Source: Paenibacillus sp. FSL R7-0337 (lineage in GTDB: Bacteria > Bacillota > Bacilli > Paenibacillales > Paenibacillaceae). From it: a DNA stretch of 64,000 nt. The stretch covers positions 4,340,001 through 4,404,000 of the forward strand of contig NZ_CP150218.1 in NCBI RefSeq assembly GCF_037969875.1. The letters are read 5' to 3'. A program made the translations under genes and the position numbers. This document shows, piece by piece, positions 16,727 to 25,255 of this stretch (positions are counted from its first letter, which is position 1; the number at the start of each line of letters is the position of its first letter). The notes beneath the pieces are model-generated. The model saw only the letters and a program-made list of their open reading frames with translations, was not told the DNA's origin and searched no databases.

Positions 16727-17476
16727 ATGAGAAAATGGGGTAAATCGATTGGAGCAGTATTGCTGGCAGGGAGCTTGATGATTGGAGGAATGGGGTTGAG
16801 CGGAGTGCTAAAGGGTCCTGAAAAGGCTTACGCTGATGAGGTGCAGAAGAATATTGTGAACGTGGTGGGCAAAGGCGAGCTGTCGATCAAACCGGATATC
16901 GCGTATCTCTCCATCGGGGTAACGACAACTGCCGAAACCGCGCAGGAAGCACAGAAGGGCACAGCCGCGAAGGTCTCCAAGCTGACCGCCTTGTTCAAGA
17001 CCACTTGGGGCATTGCGGACAAGGACATTCAGAGCACCCAGTTCTACGTACAGCCTAACTACACTTACAGCGAGAAAGACGGCCAGAAGGTAAAAGGCTA
17101 TAACGCCCAGCATACCCTGGAGGTCGCTTACCGGGATCTGACAAAGGTTGGACAATTGCTGGACGCTGCCTCGGCGACTGGAGCGAACAACATCGGCAAT
17201 GTGCGTTTTGCCATTGAAGATCCATCGGCTTTTGAAGCACAGGTAATCGAGAAGGCTATGCAGAATGCAGATGTCAAAGCAGCGGCTATTGCCAAAGCAG
17301 CCAAACGCGGAGTGGGCCAGGTAGTCACAGTCGTTCAGAGTGATGACGGGAATAACCCGGTGGTCTACGCTGAAGCAGCGCAAAAGATGGCAATGGATTC
17401 TGCTGCCGGAAGCTCCGTTGAACCCGGGCAGGTCAAGGTCACTACCCAATTGAATGTAACCTATGAACTGAAATAA
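16727..17476 (+). CDS. Secreted SIMPL-domain (DUF541) protein
   Basis: A 249-residue exported protein. The N-terminus has a positively charged start (MRKWGKS), a hydrophobic core and a likely signal peptidase I site after AYA (34-36). The mature part matches the SIMPL domain: VVGKGELSIKPDIAYLSIGV near its start and the paired beta strands and helices after it. SIMPL proteins form periplasmic or surface oligomers of unclear role. The start at 16727 is favoured over the ATG at 16718 because AAAGGGG (16711-16717) is 9 bp away. Confidence 0.88.
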   Translation: MRKWGKSIGAVLLAGSLMIGGMGLSGVLKGPEKAYADEVQKNIVNVVGKGELSIKPDIAYLSIGVTTTAETAQEAQKGTAAKVSKLTALFKTTWGIADKDIQSTQFYVQPNYTYSEKDGQKVKGYNAQHTLEVAYRDLTKVGQLLDAASATGANNIGNVRFAIEDPSAFEAQVIEKAMQNADVKAAAIAKAAKRGVGQVVTVVQSDDGNNPVVYAEAAQKMAMDSAAGSSVEPGQVKVTTQLNVTYELK

Positions 17477-17488
17477 ACGTTTCGCAAG

Positions 17489-17528
17489 AGGCGCTTGCTC
17501 TGCTGTTATAGCGGGGCAGGCGCTTTTA
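17489..17528 (+). terminator. Terminator of the SIMPL gene
   Basis: An interrupted stem, GCGCTTGCTCTGC with GCGGGGCAGGCGC, runs into TTTTA. Confidence 0.75.
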
Positions 17529-17576
17529 TATAATTATATGAATGTATATATATGCACATATGCGCTATCGAAAGCT

Positions 17577-17682
17577 CTCAATTTGTTTAAATTGAGGTAA
17601 CAGGATCTTTAGATAATCATGGCAAACCTTAAGAAACTGTAAAGCGGATTGTAACAATCCCCGCGCTTTCTTTTACTATAAT
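17577..17682 (+). promoter_or_regulatory. Leader with two inverted repeats and a TATAAT
   Basis: The gap before the next gene holds a perfect 8-bp hairpin (CTCAATTT / AAATTGAG, 17577-17596), a longer dyad centred on GGATTGTAACAATCC (17647-17661, extended by AAAGCG / CGCTTT) and a TATAAT at 17677-17682. The second dyad sits just upstream of the -10, where an operator would be, though its outer arms and following T residues also look terminator-like. No good -35 is seen. Confidence 0.4.
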
Positions 17683-17749
17683 AGGAACAGTGATACTGAG
17701 GAACACACATCATGACTAATCATACCACCAGGTGGAAGGGGAAATAACA

Positions 17750-18853
17750 ATGAGTACGAACTCTAAGAAATACATCCGCAGATGGGGTGCGGGAATGCTC
17801 GCAGCAGGAATTCTGCTGGGCGGAACAGGAATCCTCAATGCAGATATTACGGAGGCCGCTCCGGCAACCGTTCAGGCCAAAGCCAAATCCTCCTCTGTAG
17901 TGCTCAAGGTAAACGGTAAAAGCACAGCCCTAACGGGCCTACTCCAGGAAGGAAAGGTATGGGTGCCGGTAACCTTCCTGCGCGATGCGCTGGGGATGCC
18001 GCTCTCTTATGATAAAGCAGGGAAGACCTACACGATCGGTACCGGTGCTGCGCAAACGAAGCTGGTACTTTCAGAATATGGAATCGCTATTAAGGTGAAC
18101 AATTATTACATCAATGAATATGACGTCAAACAACAGAACAACCGGCTGTACGTCCCGTCTCAGCTCATTAACGATTACCTGGGCTATAAGGTGGACTGGA
18201 ACGCGGCAGCAGGACAGCTGAATCTGACGAAAAGAACGCAGAATGCGATAACTATCAAGACTGTGAGCTATGTGAAGGATCATAAGGATGCGCCTGTCCG
18301 GCTGGATTATCCGCAGGTCAGCGGTCTGGCAAGTGCAGAGGCTGAGAAGGCAATCAATGATACAATTAAGCAGACCGTTCTGAAATTCGCAGCCGAATCT
18401 GAGGATGTAATTTCCAAGCGCCAGAAGGATGAACAGCCGTATGAATTTGAAGGCGGCTATGTAGTCACCTACAATCAGGATGGCGTACTTAGTCTGGTGA
18501 CTAATCAGTACGAATATACCGGCGGTGCTCACGGGATGACGTACCGCAATGCCTTCACCTTCTCGCTCAAAGACGGCAAACGCCTGCTGCTGGGCGACCT
18601 GTTCGGGGCCAACCCCAATTACAAGAAGCAGCTTAACAGCAAGTTGACTACTGAGCTCAAGGCTCATGGAGGCTATCTGGGCGGGTTCACCGGCCTGAAT
18701 ACCGAGAAGTATTTCTATTTAAAAGATGGAAAAGCGGTGCTCTTCTTCCAGTTGTATGAATATACCGTCTATGCTGCAGGCTTCCCGGAATTCGACTTCA
18801 GCTTCAAGGAACTTCTGCCTGACGGTAGCAGTCCGTTCACAGCGCTGAAATAA
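17750..18853 (+). CDS. Secreted copper-amine-oxidase-N / DUF3298 protein
   Basis: A 367-residue exported protein. A signal peptide covers about the first 35 residues (RRWGAGMLAAGILLGGTGIL). Residues about 50-165 contain two copies of the copper amine oxidase N-terminal-like fold common in Paenibacillus surface proteins (VWVPVTFLRDALGMPLSYD; LYVPSQLINDYLGYKVDW). From about 180 onward is a DUF4163/DUF3298 region like that of the anti-sigma factor RsiV (EYTGGAHGMTYRNAFTFSLKDG). RsiV binds lysozyme, but no transmembrane anti-sigma part is present here. The start has AAGGGG 8 bp upstream. Confidence 0.85.
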   Translation: MSTNSKKYIRRWGAGMLAAGILLGGTGILNADITEAAPATVQAKAKSSSVVLKVNGKSTALTGLLQEGKVWVPVTFLRDALGMPLSYDKAGKTYTIGTGAAQTKLVLSEYGIAIKVNNYYINEYDVKQQNNRLYVPSQLINDYLGYKVDWNAAAGQLNLTKRTQNAITIKTVSYVKDHKDAPVRLDYPQVSGLASAEAEKAINDTIKQTVLKFAAESEDVISKRQKDEQPYEFEGGYVVTYNQDGVLSLVTNQYEYTGGAHGMTYRNAFTFSLKDGKRLLLGDLFGANPNYKKQLNSKLTTELKAHGGYLGGFTGLNTEKYFYLKDGKAVLFFQLYEYTVYAAGFPEFDFSFKELLPDGSSPFTALK

Positions 18854-19006
18854 TAGATCTTCATAAGAATGCTCTTGTGTTTCCTCCGGGAGACGCAGGG
18901 GCATTCTCCATGTGCAGTGCCTAATCAGCCTGCCCTGCCGTTACCACTTTACCCGGATAGTCATAAGCTATAGAAGGCAAGCAGCTTATAACGGGGAGGT
19001 AAGGTT

Positions 19007-19645
19007 ATGGTCTATGCGTATACGGCTATCGGAGATTCACTCACAACCGGCTTCGGGGCGCTGCCCGGGAACGGGTTTGTCCCCATCTATCGTCGGATGG
19101 CAGAAGGGAGGCTGGGCACGCCAGTGGCGCCGGCGAATCTTGGCGTCAACGGTCTGACCACCGGGGGGCTGAAGCAACGGCTGAGGACCTCTAATGTCTA
19201 CCGGGCAGCAGTGAAGGATGCGCAGATCATTACGATGTCCATTGGCGGCAATGACTTGATTAAGGCAGCCCGGGCAGCGGGGCCCAGGCCCGGTGAATTC
19301 CAGGGCTTGCTTCAGCAGGCGCTCCGGGATTGCAAGCACAATTACAGCGACATCATGGGCACCCTTACACAGCTCAAGGCTGGTACGCGTAGCCCCTATA
19401 TCATCCGATTGGTAGGCCTCTATAACCCATATCCCCAGGTGGATGAAGCAACAGAGTGGGTGCGGGAGTTCAACCGCTATGCCGCAGGCTATAGCAGTAA
19501 TAATGTAGGTTTTGCTTCGATATATCATGAATTTGCCGGTAATGAGCGGGGGCTGCTGTTCCTGGACCATATCCACCCGAACGGCAGAGGCTACCGCGTA
19601 ATCGCAGGCAAGCTGGATGCCCTGGGGTACGGGGGCTTAAGGTAG
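19007..19645 (+). CDS. SGNH/GDSL hydrolase
   Basis: A 212-residue esterase or lipase of the SGNH family. Block I is GDSLTTG with the nucleophile Ser11; block III is GGND at 80-83; block V is DHIHPN with Asp187 and His190. No signal peptide is seen, so it probably acts in the cytoplasm or, as in spore-formers' LipC, in spore layers; the latter is inference from family resemblance. GGGGAGG precedes the ATG. It converges on clpP across a shared terminator. Confidence 0.9.
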   Translation: MVYAYTAIGDSLTTGFGALPGNGFVPIYRRMAEGRLGTPVAPANLGVNGLTTGGLKQRLRTSNVYRAAVKDAQIITMSIGGNDLIKAARAAGPRPGEFQGLLQQALRDCKHNYSDIMGTLTQLKAGTRSPYIIRLVGLYNPYPQVDEATEWVREFNRYAAGYSSNNVGFASIYHEFAGNERGLLFLDHIHPNGRGYRVIAGKLDALGYGGLR

Positions 19646-19654
19646 GCATGAAGA

Positions 19655-19696
19655 AAGAGGCTGTAACATGACCGGACCGGTCTGTTACAGCCTCTT
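19655..19696. terminator. Bidirectional terminator between the SGNH gene and clpP
   Basis: A perfect 14-bp stem (AAGAGGCTGTAACA / TGTTACAGCCTCTT) with a smaller inner GACC/GGTC stem lies between convergent genes. T tracts are short on the plus side and CTTTCTTC on the minus side. Confidence 0.8.
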
Positions 19697-19720
19697 GGTG
19701 TATTCATTGGGATAGATTAC

Positions 19721-20317
19721 TTATACGCCTGTCGGCAAAGTCTTCTCAATTACCTTGTCCACGATACCATATTCGGCAGCGTCTGCAGCACTCATGAAGT
19801 AATCGCGGTCGGTATCCTTCTCGATCTTCTCCAGCGGCTGGCCTGTACGCTCGGACAGGATGCGGTTCAGCTTCTCACGCAGCTTGATGATGCGGCGGGC
19901 GCGGATCTCGATATCCGAAGCCTGGCCCTGGGCACCGCCTAGCGGCTGGTGAATCATGATCTCGCTGTTCGGCAGGGCGAAACGCTTGCCCTTGGCACCG
20001 GCGTTCAGCAGGAATGCTCCCATAGAAGCGGCCATACCTACACAGATGGTAGATACATCCGGCTTAATGTATTGCATTGTATCAAAGATTGCCATACCCG
20101 CTGTGATGGAACCGCCTGGGCTGTTCACATACAGGTGAATATCCTTATCCGGGTCCTCGGCAGCCAGGAAGAGCATTTGTGCGATGATGGAATTGGCTAC
20201 CACGTCATTAACCTCCGTTCCAAGGAAAATGATGCGGTCCTTCAGCAGGCGGGAATAGATGTCATAAGCGCGCTCACCGCGGTTGCTCTGTTCTACTACC
20301 ATAGGAATATAACTCAC
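19721..20317 (-). CDS. clpP: ATP-dependent Clp protease proteolytic subunit
   Basis: ClpP is the tetradecameric serine protease chamber that degrades proteins fed by ClpC, ClpX or ClpE. The 198-residue length is normal and the catalytic triad Ser98 (GMAASMG), His123 (MIHQPLGG) and Asp172 is complete. Translation starts at a GTG (complement of CAC at 20315-20317) with GGAGG 8 bp upstream; the frame is open further but enters the promoter. A consensus CtsR box covers the -35, so it belongs to the heat-shock CtsR regulon. Confidence 0.97.
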   Translation of the reverse strand: MSYIPMVVEQSNRGERAYDIYSRLLKDRIIFLGTEVNDVVANSIIAQMLFLAAEDPDKDIHLYVNSPGGSITAGMAIFDTMQYIKPDVSTICVGMAASMGAFLLNAGAKGKRFALPNSEIMIHQPLGGAQGQASDIEIRARRIIKLREKLNRILSERTGQPLEKIEKDTDRDYFMSAADAAEYGIVDKVIEKTLPTGV

Positions 20318-20383
20318 GTGGAAAACCTCCTTGAAATTGGTGCTTCGAATGTGTTCATTGTTTACTGTTACCGTAATAACCAC

Positions 20384-20412
20384 ATGATAAACAAATTCAA
20401 ACAAAAAGTCAA
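20384..20412 (-). promoter_or_regulatory. Sigma-A promoter of clpP
   Basis: On the minus strand TTGACT and TATCAT are separated by 17 bp. The -35 lies inside the CtsR box. Confidence 0.8.
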
Positions 20413-20423
20413 AGAAAGTCAAA
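20407..20423 (-). promoter_or_regulatory. CtsR operator
   Basis: AGTCAAA-GAA-AGTCAAA on the plus strand matches the CtsR heptad direct repeat RGTCAAA-NAN-RGTCAAA exactly. It overlaps the clpP -35, so CtsR binding would block RNA polymerase and heat would release it. Confidence 0.93.
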
Positions 20424-20432
20424 CTTACTTTC

Positions 20433-20457
20433 AAAAAAAAGAGCCCTCAAGCGGCTC
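20433..20457 (-). terminator. Terminator of the tRNA-Arg gene
   Basis: On the minus strand GAGCC-N7-GGCTC is followed by eight T. It separates the tRNA gene from the clpP promoter. Confidence 0.8.
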
Positions 20458-20510
20458 ATTGGTTAAATATAATATATTCGGCACTAAATTATGTACAAGC
20501 TTGAAAATAA

Positions 20511-20585
20511 TGGCGCGCCCGCCAAGAATCGAACTTGGATCTCAGGCTTCGGAGGCCTACGTCATATCCATTGGACCACGGGCGC
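20511..20585 (-). tRNA. tRNA-Arg, anticodon CCG
   Basis: On the minus strand the acceptor arms GCGCCCG and CGGGCGC pair fully, the anticodon loop is CTCCGGA, giving anticodon CCG (reads CGG), and the T arm contains GTTCGATTC. The discriminator is G and the 3' CCA is encoded. The gene is 75 nt and lies between its own promoter and terminator. Confidence 0.95.
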
Positions 20586-20595
20586 AACAGAAATT

Positions 20596-20624
20596 ATTAT
20601 AATACACATCTCGGATAAAAGCAA
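20596..20624 (-). promoter_or_regulatory. Promoter of tRNA-Arg
   Basis: On the minus strand TTGCTT and TATAAT are separated by 17 bp, with the -10 about 10 bp before the mature tRNA 5' end. The remaining gap up to the cggR promoter (about 140 bp) shows no other clear signal. Confidence 0.75.
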
Positions 20625-20762
20625 TGTGTATTAAGCATGCTGCTTAAAAATAGTTTTGTCCGTTTTCATTAAGAGAGCCGGAGATACGCCTCCTGCCTGC
20701 TGTGCGCCGGACAAGCCCATGTATAAGATGAAAGCGGGCTGAGAATTATAGTCTCGGAACAC

Positions 20763-20791
20763 TTGCACTCGGCGTCAGTTTTGGGTAGAAT
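20763..20791 (+). promoter_or_regulatory. Promoter of the cggR-gapA operon
   Basis: TTGCAC and TAGAAT are separated by 17 bp. The CggR operator starts 7 bp after the -10. Confidence 0.85.
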
Positions 20792-20797
20792 ATGGGT

Positions 20798-20832
20798 GGG
20801 ACTTAAAAAGTTAACCCGGGACATTTTGAGAC
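20798..20832 (+). promoter_or_regulatory. CggR operator
   Basis: Two direct repeats begin with GGGAC at 20798 and 20818, exactly 20 bp apart, as I recall for the B. subtilis gapA operator. They cover the expected transcript start, so CggR bound here would block elongation until fructose-1,6-bisphosphate relieves it. Confidence 0.88.
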
Positions 20833-20877
20833 CACGAACAAGGGATAAGAGAAAGACGAAGTTGCAGGAGTGAAAGC

Positions 20878-21930
20878 ATGCGTAATTTATTGGAAATCCA
20901 AAAGCAGCTTCTGCCTGATCTCATGGAAACCCTTAAGAGACGGTATACGATTCTACATCAGATCATGCTGTCAGATATTATTGGGCGCAGGACGTTAGCC
21001 GCATCGCTTGATATGACTGAGCGGGTGCTGCGCGCCGAGACGGATCTTCTGAAATCGCAGGGGCTCATTGAGATCGAGAGCGTCGGTATGCGCATTAGCG
21101 ATGCCGGTCGCGGACTGCTTGACCTGCTGGAGCCGGTCGCCAAGAGCCTATTCGGCCTGGATGATCTGGAAGAGAAAATTCGTACTACGTACGGTCTCAC
21201 CAAAGTCATTGTGGTGCCTGGCGATTGTGAGACATCGCCCTTCACCAAGCGTGAACTGGGGCGCGCAGGCTCCAAGGCACTGCTCAGCGTACTGCGCAGT
21301 GACGACACGATTGCCGTCACAGGCGGATCAACCCTGGCCGAGATGGCCGATCAGCTGACCCCGCCGCTATCCCTTTCCTATAAGAACGCCTGGGTTGTTC
21401 CGGCGCGCGGAGGACTGGGAGAGAGCATGGAGATACAGGCCAACACCATAGCTTCAACCATGGCCAAACGGATTGGCGCCAATTACCGTCTGCTGCATGT
21501 GCCCGATCTGCTTAGCGGAGACGCCTATCAGTCGCTTGCGCAGGACTCTAATATTGGAGAGATTGTACAAATTATCCGCAGATCGCGTATTATTGTACAT
21601 GGAATAGGTGATGCCATTGAAATGACCCACCGCCGCAAGCTGGACTCCGGGACAATCTCAGAGATTCAGGGCGAGGGTGCTGTAGCCGAGTCCTTCGGAT
21701 ACTATTTCAATGAGGACGGCGAAGTGGTTCACACTATGCTGACCATGGGGCTGCGCCTGGAAGACATTATCCGAACCGAAGTCGTTATCGGCATTGCCGG
21801 AGGCAAACGCAAGGCGAAGGCTATTCATGCGATGCTGCGGTTCGGGCAAGAGGATATTCTCGTCATCGACGAGGCGGCGGCTGTCGAAATTGGCAAGGAA
21901 ATCGACACACAGCTACAAAAGGTCCTATAG
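20878..21930 (+). CDS. cggR: Central glycolytic genes regulator
   Basis: CggR is a SorC/DeoR-family repressor of the glycolytic operon, released by fructose-1,6-bisphosphate. The 350 residues contain an N-terminal winged HTH (about 30-85, GRRTLAASLDMTERVLRAETDLLKSQG interrupted here for length) and a C-terminal sugar-phosphate-binding domain with TGGSTLAEMAD and GIAGGKRKAKAI motifs. It is the first gene of cggR-gapA-pgk-tpiA-gpmI-eno and has its own operator upstream, so it is autoregulated. CAGGAG precedes the start. Confidence 0.95.
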   Translation: MRNLLEIQKQLLPDLMETLKRRYTILHQIMLSDIIGRRTLAASLDMTERVLRAETDLLKSQGLIEIESVGMRISDAGRGLLDLLEPVAKSLFGLDDLEEKIRTTYGLTKVIVVPGDCETSPFTKRELGRAGSKALLSVLRSDDTIAVTGGSTLAEMADQLTPPLSLSYKNAWVVPARGGLGESMEIQANTIASTMAKRIGANYRLLHVPDLLSGDAYQSLAQDSNIGEIVQIIRRSRIIVHGIGDAIEMTHRRKLDSGTISEIQGEGAVAESFGYYFNEDGEVVHTMLTMGLRLEDIIRTEVVIGIAGGKRKAKAIHAMLRFGQEDILVIDEAAAVEIGKEIDTQLQKVL

Positions 21931-22046
21931 ATTCCATTAAATGGGGCGCGCGCAAAGGGTTTATGCATTATACTTAACATTGTTGTCTTGACGAGCCTCA
22001 CGGCCTGTCTTGAATAAATAAAACGAACTCTAGGAGGAACTATTCA

Positions 22047-23057
22047 ATGAGTGTAAAAGTTGGTATTAACGGTTTTGGACGTATTGGACGCCTTGCATTC
22101 CGCCGTATTCAAAATGTAGAAGGTATCGAAGTGGTAGCAATCAATGACTTGACTGACGCTAAGATGCTTGCTCATTTGCTTAAATATGATACAACTCAAG
22201 GTAAATTCCAAGGCGATGTTGAAGTGCATGACGGCTTCTTCAAAGTTAACGGTAAAGATGTTAAGGTTCTGGCGAACCGCAACCCTGAAGAACTTCCTTG
22301 GGGAGAGCTTGGCGTTGATATCGTTCTGGAATGTACTGGTTTCTTCACAACTAAAGAAGCCGCTGAGAAGCACCTGAAAGGCGGAGCTAAGAAAGTAGTT
22401 ATTTCCGCTCCTGCTACAGGCGACATGAAAACTGTTGTGTACAACGTTAACGATGACATCCTTGACGGTTCCGAAACAGTAATCTCCGGTGCATCTTGCA
22501 CAACGAACTGCCTGGCTCCTATGGCCAAAGTCCTGAACGACAAGTTCGGTATCATCGAAGGTCTGATGACTACTATCCACGCTTACACAGGTGACCAGAA
22601 TACTCTTGATGCTCCACACGCAAAAGGCGACTTCAGACGCGCCCGCGCTGCTGCTGAGAACATCATCCCTAACACTACCGGTGCTGCTAAAGCCATCGGC
22701 CTGGTTATTCCAGAACTGAAGGGCAAACTTGACGGTGCAGCACAACGTGTGCCTGTAGCTACAGGTTCCCTGACTGAGCTGGTTACTGTTCTGGACAAGA
22801 GCGTAACCGTTGAAGAAATCAATGCAGCCATGAAAGAAGCTTCTGACCCAGAAACTTATGGCTACACTGAAGATGAAATCGTATCTTCCGACATCAAGGG
22901 TATGACTTTCGGTTCCCTGTTCGATGCAACTCAGACTAAAGTACTGACTGTTGGCGACAAACAGCTGGTTAAAACTGTTGCTTGGTATGACAATGAAATG
23001 TCCTATACTGCACAGCTGGTTCGTACTTTGGAGAAATTCGCTAAGCTTGCTAAATAA
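22047..23057 (+). CDS. gapA: Glyceraldehyde-3-phosphate dehydrogenase (glycolytic, NAD)
   Basis: GapA oxidises glyceraldehyde-3-phosphate to 1,3-bisphosphoglycerate with NAD. The 336-residue protein has the NAD motif GFGRIGR near residue 10 and the catalytic Cys151 in SCTTNC. Position behind cggR marks it as the glycolytic paralogue rather than the gluconeogenic GapB. Codon use differs from the flanks (many T-ending codons such as GTT and GCT), as expected for a very highly expressed gene. AGGAGGAAC precedes the ATG. Confidence 0.98.
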   Translation: MSVKVGINGFGRIGRLAFRRIQNVEGIEVVAINDLTDAKMLAHLLKYDTTQGKFQGDVEVHDGFFKVNGKDVKVLANRNPEELPWGELGVDIVLECTGFFTTKEAAEKHLKGGAKKVVISAPATGDMKTVVYNVNDDILDGSETVISGASCTTNCLAPMAKVLNDKFGIIEGLMTTIHAYTGDQNTLDAPHAKGDFRRARAAAENIIPNTTGAAKAIGLVIPELKGKLDGAAQRVPVATGSLTELVTVLDKSVTVEEINAAMKEASDPETYGYTEDEIVSSDIKGMTFGSLFDATQTKVLTVGDKQLVKTVAWYDNEMSYTAQLVRTLEKFAKLAK

Positions 23058-23083
23058 GACCGATTTCATATAAGCAGTACAAT

Positions 23084-23120
23084 AGAGCGGAAACAAGGAA
23101 AGTCTGTTTCCGCTCTTTCT
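23084..23120 (+). terminator. Intra-operon terminator-like hairpin after gapA
   Basis: A perfect 12-bp stem (AGAGCGGAAACA / TGTTTCCGCTCT) is followed by TTCT, a weak T tract. It would allow partial termination and so set gapA above pgk and later genes. Confidence 0.8.
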
Positions 23121-23175
23121 AAAAATATAAGACTTTATAGGCTGGTCGCTATAAAGTATCCTTCTATTTCTCGCT

Positions 23176-23215
23176 GAAACGGTACCGTCCTAAAGAGGAC
23201 GGTAAAGGTCGTTTC
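23176..23215 (+). other. Two-tier hairpin in the pgk leader
   Basis: TACCGTCCT-AAAG-AGGACGGTA forms a perfect 9-bp stem with a GNRA-unlike tetraloop, nested in GAAACG / CGTTTC. No T tract follows. It could protect the processed pgk-eno transcript or mark a processing site. No promoter is recognised in this gap. Confidence 0.6.
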
Positions 23216-23288
23216 AACTTGATGAACTGGATTCGTGTGAAATGGCTTTGTGAAGGAACCAATTTTGGGTGTGGAGGAAATGTTAATC

Positions 23289-24470
23289 ATGAACAAAAAA
23301 AGTGTCCGTGATGTAGAAGTAAAAGGCAAACGCGTATTCGTGCGTGTAGATTTCAATGTGCCAGTGGAAGACGGCAAGATCACTGATGATACCCGTATCC
23401 GCGAAACCCTTCCAACAATTAAATACCTGATTGAGAACGGTGCAAAGGTCATTCTGGCCAGCCATATGGGCCGTCCTAAAGGCGAATTCGTCGATTCCAT
23501 GCGGTTGACTTCCGCTGCAGTCCGTTTGTCTGAATTGCTCGGCAAACCGGTAGCCAAGGCTGATGAGGCCATCGGCGAAGCGGTAAAAGCGAAAATTGCT
23601 GAGCTGAACGATGGCGATGTGCTTGTGCTTGAGAATGTCCGTTTCTACAAAGGCGAAGAGAAGAATGATCCTGAACTGGCTAAGCAGTTCGCTGAACTGG
23701 CTGACCTGTTCGTCAATGACGCATTCGGCGCAGCTCACCGTGCCCATGCTTCGACAGAAGGAATCGCTCACTTCCTGCCTGCAGTATCCGGTCTTCTGAT
23801 GGAGAAGGAATTGTCCGTCCTCGGCAAGGCTCTTTCTAACCCGGAACGTCCTTTCACTGCCATCATCGGCGGTTCCAAGGTTAAAGACAAGATTGACGTT
23901 ATCGACAACCTGCTGAATCTGGCTGACAATGTACTGATTGGCGGCGGCCTCTCTTACACGTTCACCAAGGCTCAAGGTTTCGAAATCGGTAAATCCCTGG
24001 TAGACAACGACAAGATTGATGCAGCACTTGGATTCATTGAGAAGGCCAAGAAGCTGGGCAAGAACTTCGTGCTTCCGGTTGACGTTGTAGTCGCTGACAA
24101 GTTCGGTGCAGATGCCAACACCAAGATTGTAGATGTAACCGAGATTCCTGCAGACTGGGAAGGTCTGGACATCGGTCCTAAGACTCGTGAAATCTATGCC
24201 GATATTATCAAAAACTCCAAGCTGGTTGTATGGAATGGACCTATGGGCGTATTTGAAATCGATAAATTTGCTGAAGGTACTATTGCCGTAGCTCAGGCTT
24301 GTGCAACTACTGAAGGCTACACAGTTATCGGCGGCGGAGATTCCGCAGCAGCTGCTGAGAAATTCCACCTCGCAGACCAGATGGATCACATCTCCACTGG
24401 CGGCGGCGCATCGCTCGAGTTCATGGAAGGCAAGGCTCTTCCAGGTGTAGAAGCACTGAACGACAAGTAA
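23289..24470 (+). CDS. pgk: Phosphoglycerate kinase
   Basis: Pgk makes ATP and 3-phosphoglycerate from 1,3-bisphosphoglycerate. The start at MNKKSVRDV gives 393 residues, the normal length, with GGAGG at a good distance; the ATG at 23280 lies too close to that site. The signature VRVDFNVP near the N-terminus and the nucleotide-binding IGGGDSAAA near the C-terminus are visible. It is the third gene of the glycolytic operon. Confidence 0.97.
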   Translation: MNKKSVRDVEVKGKRVFVRVDFNVPVEDGKITDDTRIRETLPTIKYLIENGAKVILASHMGRPKGEFVDSMRLTSAAVRLSELLGKPVAKADEAIGEAVKAKIAELNDGDVLVLENVRFYKGEEKNDPELAKQFAELADLFVNDAFGAAHRAHASTEGIAHFLPAVSGLLMEKELSVLGKALSNPERPFTAIIGGSKVKDKIDVIDNLLNLADNVLIGGGLSYTFTKAQGFEIGKSLVDNDKIDAALGFIEKAKKLGKNFVLPVDVVVADKFGADANTKIVDVTEIPADWEGLDIGPKTREIYADIIKNSKLVVWNGPMGVFEIDKFAEGTIAVAQACATTEGYTVIGGGDSAAAAEKFHLADQMDHISTGGGASLEFMEGKALPGVEALNDK

Positions 24471-24497
24471 TACCGAAGAGGGAGGCAATACATCACT

Positions 24498-25253
24498 ATG
24501 AGTAGAACACCTATTATTGCAGGCAACTGGAAAATGTTCAAAACCGTTCCGGAAGCTGAAGGCTTCATCGCTGAAATTAAAGGCCAGGCAGAAGTGGCAG
24601 GTGTAGAGACTGTTATCTGCGCGCCATTCACTAACCTGCCAGCACTGGTTGCAGCGGTACAAGGCACCACCATCAAGATTGGTGCACAGAACCTGCACTT
24701 TGAAGATAACGGCGCTTATACAGGTGAGATCAGCGGCGTAATGCTGAAGGATCTTGGTGTAGAGTATGTTATTATCGGTCACTCCGAACGCCGTGCTTAT
24801 TTCGGTGAGACGGACGAAATCGTCAACAAAAAAATGCATGCGGCATTCCGTCACGGCATTACTCCAATTGTCTGCGTAGGCGAAAAGCTTGAAGAGCGTG
24901 AAGCTGATCAGACTAAGGACGTATGTAAGGTTCAGACTGAAGCGGCATTTGCCGGTCTTAGCGCAGAGCAGGCAGCAAGCGTAGTTATCGCTTACGAGCC
25001 AATCTGGGCGATTGGTACAGGTAAATCCTCCACTTCCCAGGACGCCAATGAAGTTATTGCTTATATCCGTACCCTTGTTAAAGGTCTGTACGATGAAGCA
25101 ACAGCTGAAGCAGTACGTATCCAATACGGCGGCAGCGTGAAGCCTGAGAATGTAACGGAGTACATGAGTCAAAGCGACATCGACGGCGCTCTTGTCGGCG
25201 GTGCCAGCCTGCAGCCTGCTTCCTTCGTTTCACTCGTTGAGGGGGCGAAGTAA
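24498..25253 (+). CDS. tpiA: Triosephosphate isomerase
   Basis: TpiA interconverts dihydroxyacetone phosphate and glyceraldehyde-3-phosphate. The 251-residue TIM barrel has Lys12 (GNWKM), His95 (GHSERR) and catalytic Glu167 in YEPIWAIGTG, with the phosphate loop YGGSVKPEN. It ends 2 bp before gpmI begins, so they are translated together. Confidence 0.98.
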   Translation: MSRTPIIAGNWKMFKTVPEAEGFIAEIKGQAEVAGVETVICAPFTNLPALVAAVQGTTIKIGAQNLHFEDNGAYTGEISGVMLKDLGVEYVIIGHSERRAYFGETDEIVNKKMHAAFRHGITPIVCVGEKLEEREADQTKDVCKVQTEAAFAGLSAEQAASVVIAYEPIWAIGTGKSSTSQDANEVIAYIRTLVKGLYDEATAEAVRIQYGGSVKPENVTEYMSQSDIDGALVGGASLQPASFVSLVEGAK

Positions 25254-25255
25254 GA

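Noticed and set aside
23283..25172. Long minus-strand open frame opposite pgk and tpiA
   Set aside because: Strong codon bias of the glycolytic genes keeps the opposite strand open. The sequence is Cys/Phe-rich and has no ribosome site.
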